Origin: Cordia subcordata
Lineage: Eukaryota; Streptophyta; Magnoliopsida; Boraginales; Cordiaceae
Reading direction: 5' to 3'
DNA: 64,000 bases
Assembly: GCA_028554755.1 (NCBI GenBank)
Contig: JAPTOF010000010.1
Location: 10,948,001-11,012,000 of the forward strand
In this document: in pieces, positions 11,865 through 22,896 of the stretch
Layout: each line of letters opens with the position of its first letter
Position numbering within the stretch: position 1 is the stretch's first letter
The notes under the pieces: generated by a model
What the model was told of the DNA's origin: nothing
Seen by the model: the letters and a program-made list of their open reading frames with translations, nothing else
The model's database searches: none
Program-made: the position numbers and the translations under genes

Positions 11865-12025
11865 CTCTTGTCCCCTTTTAATTTTGTGGGTAAGGTAGGT
11901 CTATTTTCTATAATTTTCCAAGCTTTATAATCATGTGATTGTATAACCACTTTCATTTTCATTTTCCAAAATGCATAGTTGGTTCCATCAAAAGTGGGTG
12001 TTTGCTTAATAGAAATTCCCTCCAT
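11865..12025 (-). pseudogene. Copia gag N-terminus (SIRE-like)
   Basis: Starts at the ATG at 12025 with MEGISIKQTPTFDGTNYAFW, the classic start of plant Copia gag (DUF4219-like N-terminus followed by UBN2). It runs to LKGDKRV, where the Gypsy LTR begins. The start lies about 65 bases downstream of the LTR end and primer binding site, normal leader spacing for this group. The reading frame runs artificially a few codons into the Gypsy LTR. It is separated from the rest of gag by more than 11 kb, so no full protein can be made. Confidence 0.85.
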
Positions 12026-12070
12026 ATTTGCTAAATATAATTCTACTAGTTGTTAAACTATAAGTAGAAC

Positions 12071-12087
12071 CCAAGCTCTAGATATCA
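12071..12087 (-). other. Primer binding site of the SIRE-like element
   Basis: On the minus strand TGATATCTAGAGCTTGG starts two bases after the LTR end. It resembles the usual Copia site TGGTATCAGAGC complementary to initiator tRNA-Met, with one substitution and one inserted base. Confidence 0.7.
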
Positions 12088-12089
12088 AT

Positions 12090-13420
12090 TGTGGTGCAAA
12101 TATCTTAAGAGAGGGGTGAATTAAGATATTTATACTAATTTTTGTTTTTAAAATTCACAAAAATTCAACTATTTCAATCAAGAAATATATCAAACACAAT
12201 GTAATCAATATAAGTAAATAGAGATAAATAAAGTATAAAGAGAAGGAAGACAAACAATTTTAAGGCGGTTCAGTCAAGCCTACATCCACCGCCCAAGAAA
12301 GCTCCTCTTAGGACCTCAACAATCTTCACTAAGTGTTTCTTCAAATCTTTATGAAGCAAAGATTAATTTTTACAACTCTTTGAAGCCAAACTTCAAAGAA
12401 CCCAAGAGTCCCACTCTTTAGCATTTCCCCACACTTTTACAAGCTTTAATGGATGTCCCTCTGAAGATTTCGTAGCTCACAAAATGTGTATACAATCAAG
12501 AAGAATAGAAATGATGAAGAATCTGTAATTTCTTCTTAAAAGAGAATATAGCAATGAATGGTGATCTTGAAAGCTCAAAGGTATTACAAGAAAAGCTCAA
12601 AGATCAATTGGAAAATGATATTTGATTTTGCAAGCTTGAATTGATTTTGAATGAGTTATGAAGATGTATTTAAAGAGATTTGAGAGTTAGGGCTTTGGTA
12701 GGTGGAAGAAAAGAGGAGAAAAATGGCCAGAAAGGTAATAAACGGCTAGTACATTTATTACAGTATTTCGCTCAGCCGATCGACCCGTTGGGTCGTCTGG
12801 CCTCATCTTGGCCTTATCTGACCAGGCCAATGCTTTAGCCAGTCGACCGGCTAGGGGGTCCAGTTGATTACCTTAATGTTTACAAATTGAGCGACCTTTA
12901 CTGCTCAACCGGTTGACCGGCTAGGGGTTCCAGCCACTCCAGAGATAGAAGTAAAGTTAAACTTTGCCTGAAAACTTTTGAAGCACAATTTTATTAACTT
13001 TTCATAACTCCAAATCATCTTAAGATATTTTGTAAATACTTTTTATGACTAGAAACATTTCAAAACACATATTTACGCTAAGTGTGCATTCAAAATCATT
13101 TTTGCTTTTATGAAATCTAATGTGCATGATATTTACATTGTTTAAGTTATAAAAATAAAGACTTGAGCCAAACATTTGCAATACTTAGGCATTTCACAAG
13201 AAAAGCAAGAACGTTTGGTACCCCTTATGATGCCTCTTCTTCTTTGTATGCCTTCTCATCTTCTTCTTCTTCAAACAGTGCTCATTTGCTCATCTTCTTC
13301 CATCTTTCAAGCACCTATCTACTCATCTTAGCATCTATCTTCACAAGATGCTTTTTAGTAAAATATTTATAAATGCATATCAAATTTTCATCATCAAAAT
13401 TAATAACTAATATTTAGCCA
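12090..13420 (-). repeat. LTR (5') of the SIRE-like Copia element
   Basis: Bounded in plus orientation by TGTGGTGCAAATATC at the left and TATTTAGCCA at the right (TG...CA). 1,331 bp. It carries the GAGAGGGGTGAATTAAG motif at its primer-site end, a GTCGACCGG-type repeat cluster (12775-12930), and a CATCATCAAAA stretch near the other end, all shared with the LTRs at 40376-41731 and 47753-49579. The outer boundary is a best guess because no target duplication is visible. Confidence 0.7.
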
Positions 13421-13492
13421 ATAATACATGTACTCATGTACAAGCTGATACACAATAAAAATCTTCCTTCCATTGATGTGTAAACCTTGTTA

Positions 13493-13506
13493 TGGTATCA
13501 AAAGCC
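13493..13506 (+). other. Primer binding site, initiator tRNA-Met type
   Basis: TGGTATCAAAAGCC, one change from the common Copia site TGGTATCAGAGCC. Confidence 0.85.
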
Positions 13507-13586
13507 AGGGCCTCTGGCTGAGCTTTCTCGATCCTTTCTCGTCCTTTTTTCTTTTTTTTTTTCCTTTCCTGTATACCAAAGTCCAA

Positions 13587-14600
13587 ATGGCCTCTGATGC
13601 ATCAACCTCTAAATCTCCAACTACACCTCAATCCTCTTCCATAGCCTTTCCAACCTTAATCACAACTAATACTCCTTAACTCTCAAACCTCCCTTGTGGC
13701 CATCAACGCAGTTACACAGTTGCCAATCAAACTTACACCACACAACTACTACTTTTGGAAGACCCAGTTTGATGCACTTCTATATGGCTATGATTTGGTT
13801 GGCTATGTCGACGGGACAACACCTTGTCCGCCTGTCACACTTACCGTTAAAGGTATTCAGGTTCCCAATCCAGCTCATACCTTTTGGCTCTATCAAGCTA
13901 AACTCTTATTCCTTGCCATTACTGGCTCTCTGACCCCCAGCATAGTTCTTCTTATTCACACCTGTACAACATCTTCAGAAGCTTGGTCATGCCTTGCAAC
14001 AAATTTTGCCAACCCCTCGTCCTCAAGAGTCATGAGTTTGGCCAAACAACTAACTCTCATTCATCGAGGAAATAAACCCATTGTAGACTACTTGGCACAA
14101 ATATGTGATATCGCTGACGAATTAGCCTTAATTGATGCCCCTATTCCACAGCAATATCTGATACCCTGAATGGTATTGGACTAGCCTTTAAAGCAATTGC
14201 CGTTGTCGCAAGAGCTCGAGACAAATTGATTACCTGTGATGAGCTCTAAGACAAATTATTGGAGTACGAGGCTTTCTTAAGAAGAGAAGGACTTTGAGTT
14301 TCTGGCATGCTTGGAAATCTTGCTCTTTCAACTTCTCCCTTTGGCAACACTCCCACGACAGAATATGCATGACCAATAAATAATTATGGTACTTCAACCA
14401 AGCGTAACAACAATCAACACAACAATGGTTAACATCAACCCAATACTACCAACCAGCGCCACTCCAATGACTCCAATAAACAAGTGATTTGCTAATTCTG
14501 TGACAAAAAGGGACATTCGGCTCGACAATGCTTTACAACCAAAAGATTGTTCTTCACTTCTTCACAGCCTTCAGCCAACATAGCTATATCTCAACACTAG
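13587..14600 (+). pseudogene. Copia gag with zinc knuckle (broken)
   Basis: Gag starts at MASDASTSKSPTTPQ (13587), stops at 13677-13679, and resumes in another frame from 13696 with PIKLTPHNYYFWKTQFDALL, the typical Copia gag N-terminal motif, then LMSLAKQLTLIHRG-like capsid sequence to 14169. A further frame change precedes LNGIGLAFKAIAV. The nucleocapsid knuckle around 14490-14530 reads C-stop-F-C-DKKG-H-SARQ-C: the spacing CX2CX4HX4C is intact but one spacer codon is TAA (14493-14495). Function would be RNA packaging; several lesions exclude it. Confidence 0.85.
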
Positions 14601-15560
14601 CAATCCAACAAATGGGTTCTGGACTCGGATGCCACCTATCATATCACCTCAGACATTAGTCACCTTCAACATGTCTAGAACTATGTTCAGATGAAGTAAT
14701 CATAGGTGATGGATCAGGTTTGGCTATTTCTCACACTAGCACTAACACTTTACCTTTGTATAACCCCTCTCACCCCTTATATCTATCAAATGTCCTTTAT
14801 GTGCCATCAATAAACAAGAAACTCGTTTCTATTTTGAAATTCTGTCGGGACAGTAATGCTTTAATAGAATTCTATCCCTTTTCTTTTTCTATGAAGGATC
14901 TTTCCACAGGGGCACAAATTGCGAAGGGATAAACACAAACTAATCTTTATGCCTGGTCACAGTACGATCTCTCTTATCCCTCTCCTCAAGCTTTAGTGAG
15001 CGTCAAAACATCTCGTATAGCATGGCATGAAAGGCTTAGACATCCATCTACCAAAGTTCTCAATAACATTGTCGTCCAAAATAATTTACCTGTTTCTTCT
15101 TCTGATTTGTCTTCTTGTGGTTCATGTGTGTGTGTGCAAAGAGCTTTAAATTAGCATTTGGCAAGTCTAGTATAGAAAGTAGTTGACCATTAGAAATAAT
15201 TTTTATAGATGTTTGGGGACCTTCCCTTGTCCGTTCAATTGATAGTTTTGATTACTATGCCACATTTATGAATCACTTCACAGAATATTGTTGGCTTTAT
15301 CCAATTTGCTTAAAATCAGATGTGTTTGATGTCTTTCCTAAATTTAAGACAATGGTAGAAAATCACTTTGGTGTCAAAATCTCTACTGTTTACTCTGATG
15401 GTGGCACTGAATACATTGCATTAAAATCATTCTTTTCCCAAAATGGTATTCAACAATTGGTGTCACCACCATATACACCAAAACACATAGCCATTGCCGA
15501 AAGAAGGCATCGTCACATAGTTGAAACATGTCTCACTCTTCTTCAGTAAGCCTCCATCCC
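14601..15560 (+). pseudogene. Copia protease and integrase (broken)
   Basis: Protease region: WVLDSDATYHIT at about 14613, where the usual DSGA active site reads DSDA, so the conserved Gly is lost. After a linker, the GAG-pre-integrase motif WHERLRHPS appears near 15023. The integrase core follows: IDVWGP near 15208, YSDGGTEY near 15391, and AERRHRHIVE near 15495, giving the D, D and E of the catalytic triad. Stops and frame changes lie between 14932 and 15268 and at about 15547. Sequence after 15560 continues integrase C-terminal and linker sequence in poor condition. Confidence 0.85.
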
Positions 15561-16480
15561 ATTGTTCTTTTGGTCGTTTGCATTTCAAGCAGCTGTTTAC
15601 TTAATAAACAAAATGCCTACTCCAATTCTAAATGAGGAGACACCTTTTAAATGCTTGTTTAAGTTAAAACCAAATTACTTAAAACTACGCATTTTTGGAT
15701 GTCTCTGTTATCTACGGCTACGACTATAGAATCAACAAAAACTTGAATCCTATTCCAAGCCTCGTCTTTTCTTGGGTCATTCTAATGTGCACAATTCTTA
15801 CATTTGCTATGATGTTTCAGCTCACAAATTTTATTTTTCTCGCCTTGTCAGGTTTGATGAGACCCAATTCTCATTCGCATACAACACATCTCAAGTTGAC
15901 TCCTTTACTGTAACCCAATGGACCATGGTTTGTGACTCAATATTCCCTGTCTTGTTTAACACAAGCCCAATCCTGCCTACACTGCCACACTACTCATATA
16001 GACAATTCCTTATAACTCAAACCCAAACTCTTCTACAGGTCCGTAAAATTCTCCTTCTATCTAAAATACAAAACCAAACAAACCAAATTAGTCATTCCTT
16101 CCTGCTTCTCAATTGCACACACATACAGACACACAGTCCATTTTGACCTCTTACTCACCAACTCCGTCTCTACATGGTTTGATACAACCCACGCCTTTAC
16201 CAGCTGCTCCAATGTCATCACCCCCTCTCTCACTGATAATACCCATCAGCCATATTCCCAAACTTCCAAACATCCGATGGTGATACGTGCGAGAAATAAC
16301 ATCTTTTGCCCTAACAAGAAAAATCTATTCTCTGTCTATATGAAATATGTAGGTGAAGAACCCGAAAAAGGACAATCAAAGAAGCAATCAAAAGTACTAT
16401 TTGGAAGGCTGCTATGGACGGCGAGCTCACTACCCTTAAAAAGAACGCTACATGGACCTTAGTGCTAAGAGAGCCAACAT
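15561..16480 (+). pseudogene. Copia integrase C-terminus and linker to RT (badly decayed)
   Basis: Frames change repeatedly. Recognisable pieces are an FWSFAFQAAVYLINKMPTP-like stretch from about 15570 (usual Copia FWGEALLTA region), CLFKLKPNYLKLRIFGCLCY-like sequence near 15650 and SFLGHSNVHNSYICYDVSAH near 15770. Beyond 15900 the linker is proline/serine rich and low in information. It joins integrase to the reverse transcriptase starting about 16480. Confidence 0.7.
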
Positions 16481-17380
16481 AAAACATTGCTAGCAATAAA
16501 TGGGTGTTTAATGTCAAAAGAAATCCCAATGGTAGCATCACATGGAATAAAGCCAGGCTTGTAGCAAAGGGGATCCATCAAAGACTCGGAGTTGATTTCA
16601 AAGAGACATTCAGTCTGGTGGTGAAGTCAGCTATTGTTCGAGTTGTCTTATCCCTAGCAGTGCATCATTGCTGGAGTATAAAGCAATTAGATGTGAATAA
16701 CGCATTCTTGCATGGTACCCTCGCTGAAGAAGTATTCATGGAACAACCGCCAGGATTTAAAGATCCCAAGCATCCAACTTATATCTGTAAAGTTGGCTAA
16801 ATCTCTATATAGATTGCGTCAAGCGCCTAGGGCATGGTTTGATGATTACAATCATACATTCTAAAACTTGGCTTTATGGGTTCTAAATCTGATTTGTCAC
16901 TCTTTGTGTATGCCAAAAATAATGAGCTATTGTATATATTAGTGTATGTGGATGACCTCATCATCACTAGAACTTCAAACAGTTTTATTTAGAAGATGAT
17001 TGATGCCTTGGTGTCTAAATTCTCAATAAAGGATTTGGGTGATTTGTGTTACTTCTTGGGAGTTGAAGTGTTCAGAAATCCTGCTGGCATGTTACTTATA
17101 CAAATGAAATACATCAAAGACTCATTAGCCAAGTTTAATCTGACTGCTGCAAATGTGGCTGCCACGCCAATGTCCTCCAGTATGAAGCTCTTGTCAACCT
17201 TAGACAAACCTGTCTCAAATGCAACATCTTACAGACAATTGGTAGGTGCCCTTCAATATCTCACGTTGACAAGACTTGATATTGCAAACACAATCAATAA
17301 ATTAGCACAATTCATGCAAAACCCTAAAAAAGCCCACTGGGTTGCAGCCAAAGGCTATTATGATACCTAAAAAATTCCAT
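16481..17380 (+). pseudogene. Copia reverse transcriptase (broken)
   Basis: Starts with SNKWVFNVKRNPNGSITWNK and LVAKGIHQRLGVDFKETFS, the Copia RT opening. QLDVNNAFLHGTLAEEV follows (LDVNNAFLHG motif). The frame is lost at about 16798 after YICKVG, then SLYRLRQAPRAWFDDY-like sequence appears in another frame. The catalytic YVDD is present as TATGTGGATGAC at 16945-16956. From 16996 comes IKDLGDLCYFLGVEV, then PVSNATSYRQLVGALQYL and RLDIANTINKLAQFM. Stops at about 16862 and 16992 also break it. It would copy RNA to DNA in the particle. Confidence 0.9.
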
Positions 17381-17890
17381 GGAGCATGGCCTATTTTTGC
17401 AAAAATTTGCCTCATGTCATTTACTTGCATACTCTGATGCGGATTGGGTTGGCAATCCAAATGATTATACTTCAACTTCTGCATATATTATCTTGGTACA
17501 AATCCTGTGACATGGTCTTCTAGAAAACAGCGAACGGTAGCTCACTCGTCTACGGAGGCGGAATATAGAGCTTTTGCTTCGACGGCTACTGAATTATCTT
17601 GGCTCCAAAATCTACTCCATGAATTGCACATCAAGGTTCCAAAGCCGAGCTCCTTTGTGACAATATCGGAGCAACTTATTTATGTGCAAATCTAGTGTTT
17701 CACTCACGAATGAAGCATCTCGTATTGGACTACCACTTTGTGAGGGACAAAATAAAAGGTAATCAGTTGCAGGTAGCTCATGTGTCCACAGAATATCAAT
17801 TGGCCGATGTATTTAGCAAACCATTGCCTAAAGCCAGATTTCTCTTGCTGAGATCCCAGATTGGTGTTGCCCCAAGTACCACCATCTTGC
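17381..17890 (+). pseudogene. Copia RNase H (broken)
   Basis: Pieces read SDADWVGNPNDYTSTS-like near 17435, then WSSRKQRTVAHSSTEAEYRA at about 17510, the hallmark of Copia RNase H, and TELSWLQNLLHEL. A shifted frame gives MKHLVLDYHFVRDKIKGNQL from 17710 and VSTEYQLADVFSKPLPKARF, the conserved C-terminal end of Copia pol. Stops at 17368 and 17693 and the frame shifts show decay. Confidence 0.88.
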
Positions 17891-18060
17891 GGGGGCATAC
17901 TAGACATGATAAGGATATACTCAACAGTTGCTTTTCTACTTCATAATGACTACTTATCATTTATCATTATCTTGTATATCTACCTGATAATGAGTGCTTA
18001 TCATTATCCTGCATATGAATACTTATCATTTACAAGTTGTACACTATTTATTTAAGTTAA
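17888..18060 (+). repeat. Polypurine tract and 3' LTR remnant of the Copia element
   Basis: TTGCGGGGGCA (about 17887) looks like the polypurine tract, followed by TACTAGACATGATAAGG, probably a mutated TGTTAGACATG LTR start. The following 150 bp repeats ACTTATCATT-type words and ends near TAAGTTAATGAAATAAAAT. The segment ACAAGTTGTACACTATTTA weakly resembles 13430-13470 in front of the primer site, as expected for the two LTR ends. Confidence 0.5.
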
Positions 18061-19913
18061 TGAAATAAAATAATTAAAAGACATAAAATGTCTATTATAT
18101 CGCGTTAATTAGTCCACATGCTAGTTTATTTTATAATGCTAAATGTTGAAGTTTTAACCCTAAAGCCATGTCACCGGATTAGACTTCAGTTGAGTCAAGC
18201 CTTAACCTCTATTATGTACAAGCGTCTATTGATTTTGTGTGCCCTACGATATAATTAAGTTGCACCTTCATGGTACTATTTTGGCTTAAAAGCTTAAGGT
18301 ATTAGATCTTGAGCATGGAAACATATATTAATTATATATATACACGCATACATACGTGGCTCGGCGTTACCTATGATTAATGAGCAATTTCTTATAAGTT
18401 AAAGGTGACTAGCTACATGTAACATGCAACTATCTTGTGATGTGTGAAACATAAACATAATTTAAAAACAACACAAGATTTAGGTTAGTAGGTATGTTTT
18501 TTTTTTTTTTTTGGTTATTACTTAAGGTAAACGTAGAAGAGTAAAATAATAACTTTTATTATTATTATGATTTTAAATGTAACAAAACATTTGTTACCAT
18601 TCCAACTATAACATTTTTATTGAAATTTTTACACTTAATTTCTTTTAAGATAGCAAAAAATTTTGTTATGCTTGAAGTGTAACTAATATATATAAATTTA
18701 AAAAATGTATTTGTTACATCTCAAAGTATTGAAACAAATTTTGGATTTTATTTGTTATATGTTTGCATTAACTACACTTCCAAGCATAATAAATATTAGC
18801 TATACTTCCAGATGTAACAAATATTAGTTACATATCTAAGTGTAATATCATTTTTTAGTTATAGTAAAAACCCTTACCTTTGGACCAAGTATAACTAGTT
18901 AATTTTGTTACATTTTTAAATATAACTAAGAGTTTAAATATTTAAAACTAGTAGCTTGATTTCTTATAGTGAAAGTCCTTCTTACAAAATTAATTATATG
19001 CTAATCGTATTAACTCCAATATCTCTTTAAGGCTTGAATTTGAGCCACGATTTAACATAATTATGGAAGTAAGAGGAGATAAAAGTAAAGGAGAGAAATG
19101 AAAGAGCAAAAGGGTAAAGAACAATATTTTCCAAGCTTCGGGTCAAATTTGAATTGCAATAGTGTGGAATATGATGCCATGATCACGGACTTGCGTAGTC
19201 GATCTATACATCATTAATTTGTAATTAATTATATTAAACGACAACATGATCTAATAAAAAGATATTCCAACATTTTGTTTTGATTTTTCGAACTGTTTAC
19301 AAAGATTATCTATAAGATATCCCTTATTATTCTACGCCAAATAATTAGTTTGATGGACATATTTCCAACATCTACTTATTATATTGATTGATTCCGTTTA
19401 AAATCTATCTTTCATATATCTATCTATCTTTCGTTTTTCTGAACATTGATTCATTAAAAGTCTGACATAATGTACCGCAATTAAGGTTTCAAAATGAGCA
19501 ACTGTAAGCCTTTTTGAAGCAACTAACATCAAATAATCTTGCCTAATTAACTTTAGCCAAATATGCTCAGAAAACGATTGGTCGAGTTGAGTCAAAATCC
19601 ACGTCGTTGTTACAGTATACCCACTGGAAATGGTTCGTCATAAATTGCCGCCAGCAGGAAAAGCTTTCAAATTGATCTGGTCAATTCCCAACCCCCCCCC
19701 CCCCTGCTGAAAAAAATAAAGGGTCTCACATAATTTTTTAACTTTGTATTGTGAGAGGTGGTCGGGTCAATGCGCCTGCCAACATGACAGGTGACCTCCG
19801 GCAGCATCTTAGTAGAAGTAATGTATCATCTTAGATGCAAGATGTATTGTGATCAATTTTTAGTAATTGTGGTTGTTGTATATCGATTTTTGATCTCCTT
19901 TGTTAATTACACA
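18061..19913. other. AT-rich spacer with TGTAAC-word repeats and a possible CACTA-type end
   Basis: No gene seen. 18550-18950 repeats words such as TGTAACAAATATTAGTTAC in both orientations. TTCTTATAGTG at 18961-18971 is the reverse complement of CACTATAAGAA, close to the plant CACTA/En-Spm end CACTACAAGAAA, so a small decayed non-autonomous CACTA-like element may end there. A possible but poor left end lies near 18467. A 13-base C run sits at 19692-19704. Confidence 0.4.
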
Positions 19914-20307
19914 AAGGGTAAATTTCACAGGTGGTTTTTATTATTTACAAAAAAGTATCAATTTATCTCTATTATTTAAAAAATAATATATTTGGTCCTT
20001 AATGTATTCTAAAAGTATCACTTGGTTCCTATTATTTTAAAAGCAATCTGTTTAGTTACAATGTTTGCAAAACATGACATAATTGATCCTTTTAGCCCTA
20101 AAAATGGTCATATGACCAATTAATGAAGACGAAAATTGATAATATTTTGTAAATATTAAGAACTAAATGGGTTACTTTTAAACTAAATGAGATTAAAATG
20201 ACTCTTTTTGTAAATGTTGAGGACCAAGTAAGTCACTTTTGAAATAAGAAAAACTAAATTAATACTTTTTTTATAAATATTAGAAGCTATTTGTAAAATT
20301 TTCCCTT
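19914..20307. mobile_element. Foldback MITE, family 1, copy 1
   Basis: Ends AAGGGTAAATTTCACAGG and the inverted TTGTAAAATTTTCCCTT. The arms are inverted repeats of each other over about 150 bp (TATTTACAAAAAAGTATCAATTTA pairs with the right arm in imperfect form). The centre holds the palindrome TTGGTCATATGACCAA around 20107-20122. Non-coding. Related copies lie at 25939-26330 and 30977-31363. Confidence 0.7.
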
Positions 20308-21849
20308 ACATAAAACAAAGATGTTAATTATTTTTAGAGATGAAACTCTTCTAAATTAAAGCCATTCTCTAGAAGATGGAACTAAAGATGTAAACTTAAT
20401 TCATAGTTTACCAACCAATGCTTATATTTATTGGCTTGCCAATGAAAAGGTTTGATTTCTTTACTAATACAAGATTCAAGAGAGATCGCTGTCTATGCGT
20501 GTTTCTCACTAGAGGTGTAATTCATGCGGGCAGTTGATTTTGGAGATCATCAAGTTGTTATCTTTCATTAATCACTTTCATAATTTTTCTCCAAAATGCA
20601 TGAGTTGACTTTTTTTATGCGGCTGTTTTGTTGCTTAATTATATTGTCCCAACGTGAGCGGCAAAGCTAATTTTTTTTCTTCATTGACATTTTATATCTT
20701 TAATTACGTCGTTACATGAAGCTTGGTTCTTGAATATGATATGGCGAACAAATTAAGAAATATCGTGTGTTTCACAAGCAAAACAATTATTGTGAAATTT
20801 GTCCGCTTAACTTAGTTTTTCACGAACTGAAAATCTAAATAGACTAATAAAATAAATTTCCACTTGTAGATGAAGCAAGTAGTCAATTATGTTAGTACGA
20901 GAAAATAGTTACTTGGCATCTTTTCTTAAACGAATATTTCGCATGAATGGATCAATAAAAAGAAAAGAAAAGGGAAAACTTTTTGCTTGCATAAATGGGG
21001 CGTGTTCAGGACAAGATACAGCTATATATAAAAGAAATTTTTTAACAACTCAGAATTTTGCATGTAGATGGTCAATTATCAGAGAAATTGTATTATCTTT
21101 AGAATTATAAATTAAATAAAGCTATCATTTCTTTGAATGTAGTTTACAAGTAGACAACTCTCTAAAAATTCAAAAAGAGTGACTAGAGACCCCATTTCAC
21201 ACCCTGCTCAACGTATATCATGACTTATAAAAGCTTTCTGCTTTAGTCAAAATTGGAAATTAATTATCAGATTAAGCAGTTCCATTGTATTAATATTCAC
21301 CACTTTGCAGCTGCATCGCATCAATTTGTAGCATCTTCTTCAAACAATTTGTGTCAGCTGTTGAAATTTTTCTTTATAAAGTCATGCATGCCCTAGTAAC
21401 ACCCTGCTGTCTTCACGAATCTTCTGACAAGACGTGTATCATGTGATTCAGTTTTAAGGAAACCCTAATCATGTTTTGTGAAACTCAAAAAAAAAAAAAG
21501 AAAGAAAAAGGAAGAAAAATTGCGACAGTTCTTCTCCTTCAACCAGACTTAAAATTGATATCCTTTTAAGATACCAAAGTAGTAGTTTATTTACATATGA
21601 TCATAGTATCCTATTTTCATATTCTTTAGATGTCTCCTCAATCAAATATTCATATTTCTTAGTTGATACCCATACCAGGATATGACAGTACAACAATAAA
21701 GAAAAGGTTAAGTAGTGCTAACACTAATATTTTTGAGAAATATTAGATATCACTATTTTGCATTACTCCGTTATCATCTTCAATTCTATATATGTATGTT
21801 TAGTTAACATGTCAAAAATAGAGAGAAATAATAAAAAATAAGTATTCAG
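20308..21849. other. AT-rich spacer, nothing recognised
   Basis: No credible gene or element. The open frame at 20889-21110 is short, has no recognisable domain and lies in AT-rich sequence. Confidence 0.5.
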
Positions 21850-22069
21850 TCTTTTACCTGTCCATCTTTTTATTATATGATAAGAATTTATGTAGTAAAT
21901 ATAAAAAGACAAAAAATATCTATTATATTGTACATAGTAATAATTGTACTATAGAGGAAGTCTTTTACAAGTTCATCTTTTATTATATGATAAGAATTTG
22001 TGTAGTAAATATAAAAAGACAAAAAATATCTATTATATTGCACATAGTAATAATTGTACTATAGAGGAA
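21850..22069. repeat. Tandem duplication of a 111-bp unit
   Basis: 21850-21960 and 21961-22069 are near-identical: both start TCTTTTAC, contain TTATTATATGATAAGAATTT, and end TTGTACTATAGAGGAA. Only a few substitutions and small indels separate them. Confidence 0.9.
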
Positions 22070-22179
22070 AGGTGAATAGCTAGATGAATGGGTAGTATAT
22101 ATTAATACCCTTAAGATATTTATTAAGTGAAGGGTTAACTAAGTATATATGCAGAAGGCAAATCAGTGATAGAAAAAGG

Positions 22180-22580
22180 ATGATAAATGATGCATTTGGT
22201 CTTTTATCTTTGATCTTTTTGACAATAAAGTCTCTTATTTTTAAAATACGACAATTCAGTCTATTATTTTTGTAATGTCTAACGTCATTAATCTTGAACT
22301 CAAAAGTGTCAAGAAAATAATGACATTAAAAATAATGGTGTTACAATTACAAAGATAAGGCAATGATGACATTACAGATTACAAAGATAAGGGATTTGTG
22401 ACATAAAAAATTGTAAAGATAATGGACTGGAAAATATTACTTTTTATGTTTTCTGAATTCAAGACTAGCAAATGATGTCACAAATTGTAAAAATAAGCAA
22501 CTAAATTGTCACACTTTAAAAATAAAGGATTTGAGTTATCAAAAGTATTAAAGAAAAAAGATCAAATGAAACATTTTCAT
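22180..22580. mobile_element. Foldback MITE, family 2
   Basis: Left arm ATGATGCATTTGGTCTTTTA... is inverted at the right end (...GATCAAATGAAACATTTTCAT). Interior words (ACAATTCAGTCT, TTATTTTTAAAATACGACAA) also recur inverted (TTGTCACACTTTAAAAATAA). About 400 bp, non-coding, organised like family 1 but with different sequence. Confidence 0.6.
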
Positions 22581-22896
22581 AATTTTACAGACAATTAAGG
22601 CAGGGAAAGCAGAGCAGAAATTAAGCTAAGTGGACGGTGGCTTCATCGTCAACCTTTCCAGAAAGCTAGTCTATGCAGTGATAAACATTCGCTTAAATTG
22701 GAAACAAGAAATATTTTCTCATTAGTCACTTATATATTCTACACAATTTATATATCTACTTGATTCACATTTTGAGTTAAATAATTGTCTGTGTTACATG
22801 ATGAACACCTCAACCCGAAAAAATTTGATGATATACAAAGGTTGAGGTATGCAATCAGAAAAGGGGGAAAAAAAAGGAAAAATTATATACTCCATT
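22581..22896. other. Spacer downstream of the phospholipase gene
   Basis: 3' flank of the minus-strand gene, holding its 3' UTR. No clear AATAAA signal was identified. A purine run at 22860-22880 becomes a pyrimidine run in the transcript just after the stop. Confidence 0.5.

Larger units (their letters stand above)
1..13420 (-). mobile_element. SIRE-like Ty1/Copia retrotransposon, 5' part, interrupted by a Gypsy element
   Basis: Read on the minus strand this is the 5' portion of a Copia element: LTR (13420 to 12090), primer binding site (12087 to 12071), gag start (ATG at 12025), and gag continuing to the window edge at position 1. Gag is interrupted by the Gypsy element at 484-11859; removing that element and one GTACT copy rejoins the reading frame exactly (Val from GTA, then Pro-Lys-Pro-Lys). 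Pol and the 3' LTR must lie outside the window to the left. The SIRE assignment rests on the long LTR, its GAGAGGGGTGAATTA motif, and its similarity to other minus-strand LTRs in this window. It is inferred, not confirmed by RT phylogeny. Confidence 0.8.
13421..18060 (+). mobile_element. Decayed Ty1/Copia retrotransposon (Retrofit/RE-like)
   Basis: A plus-strand Copia element, recognised by domain order gag, protease, integrase, RT, RNase H between a primer site at 13493 and a G-rich polypurine tract near 17888. Every domain is present but divided by stops and frameshifts, so this is older than the Athila-like insertion. About 70 bp before the primer site (13421-13492) may be the end of its 5' LTR, cut off by the neighbouring SIRE-like LTR. 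The 3' LTR begins near 17898 and its right boundary is not clear. Confidence 0.85.
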
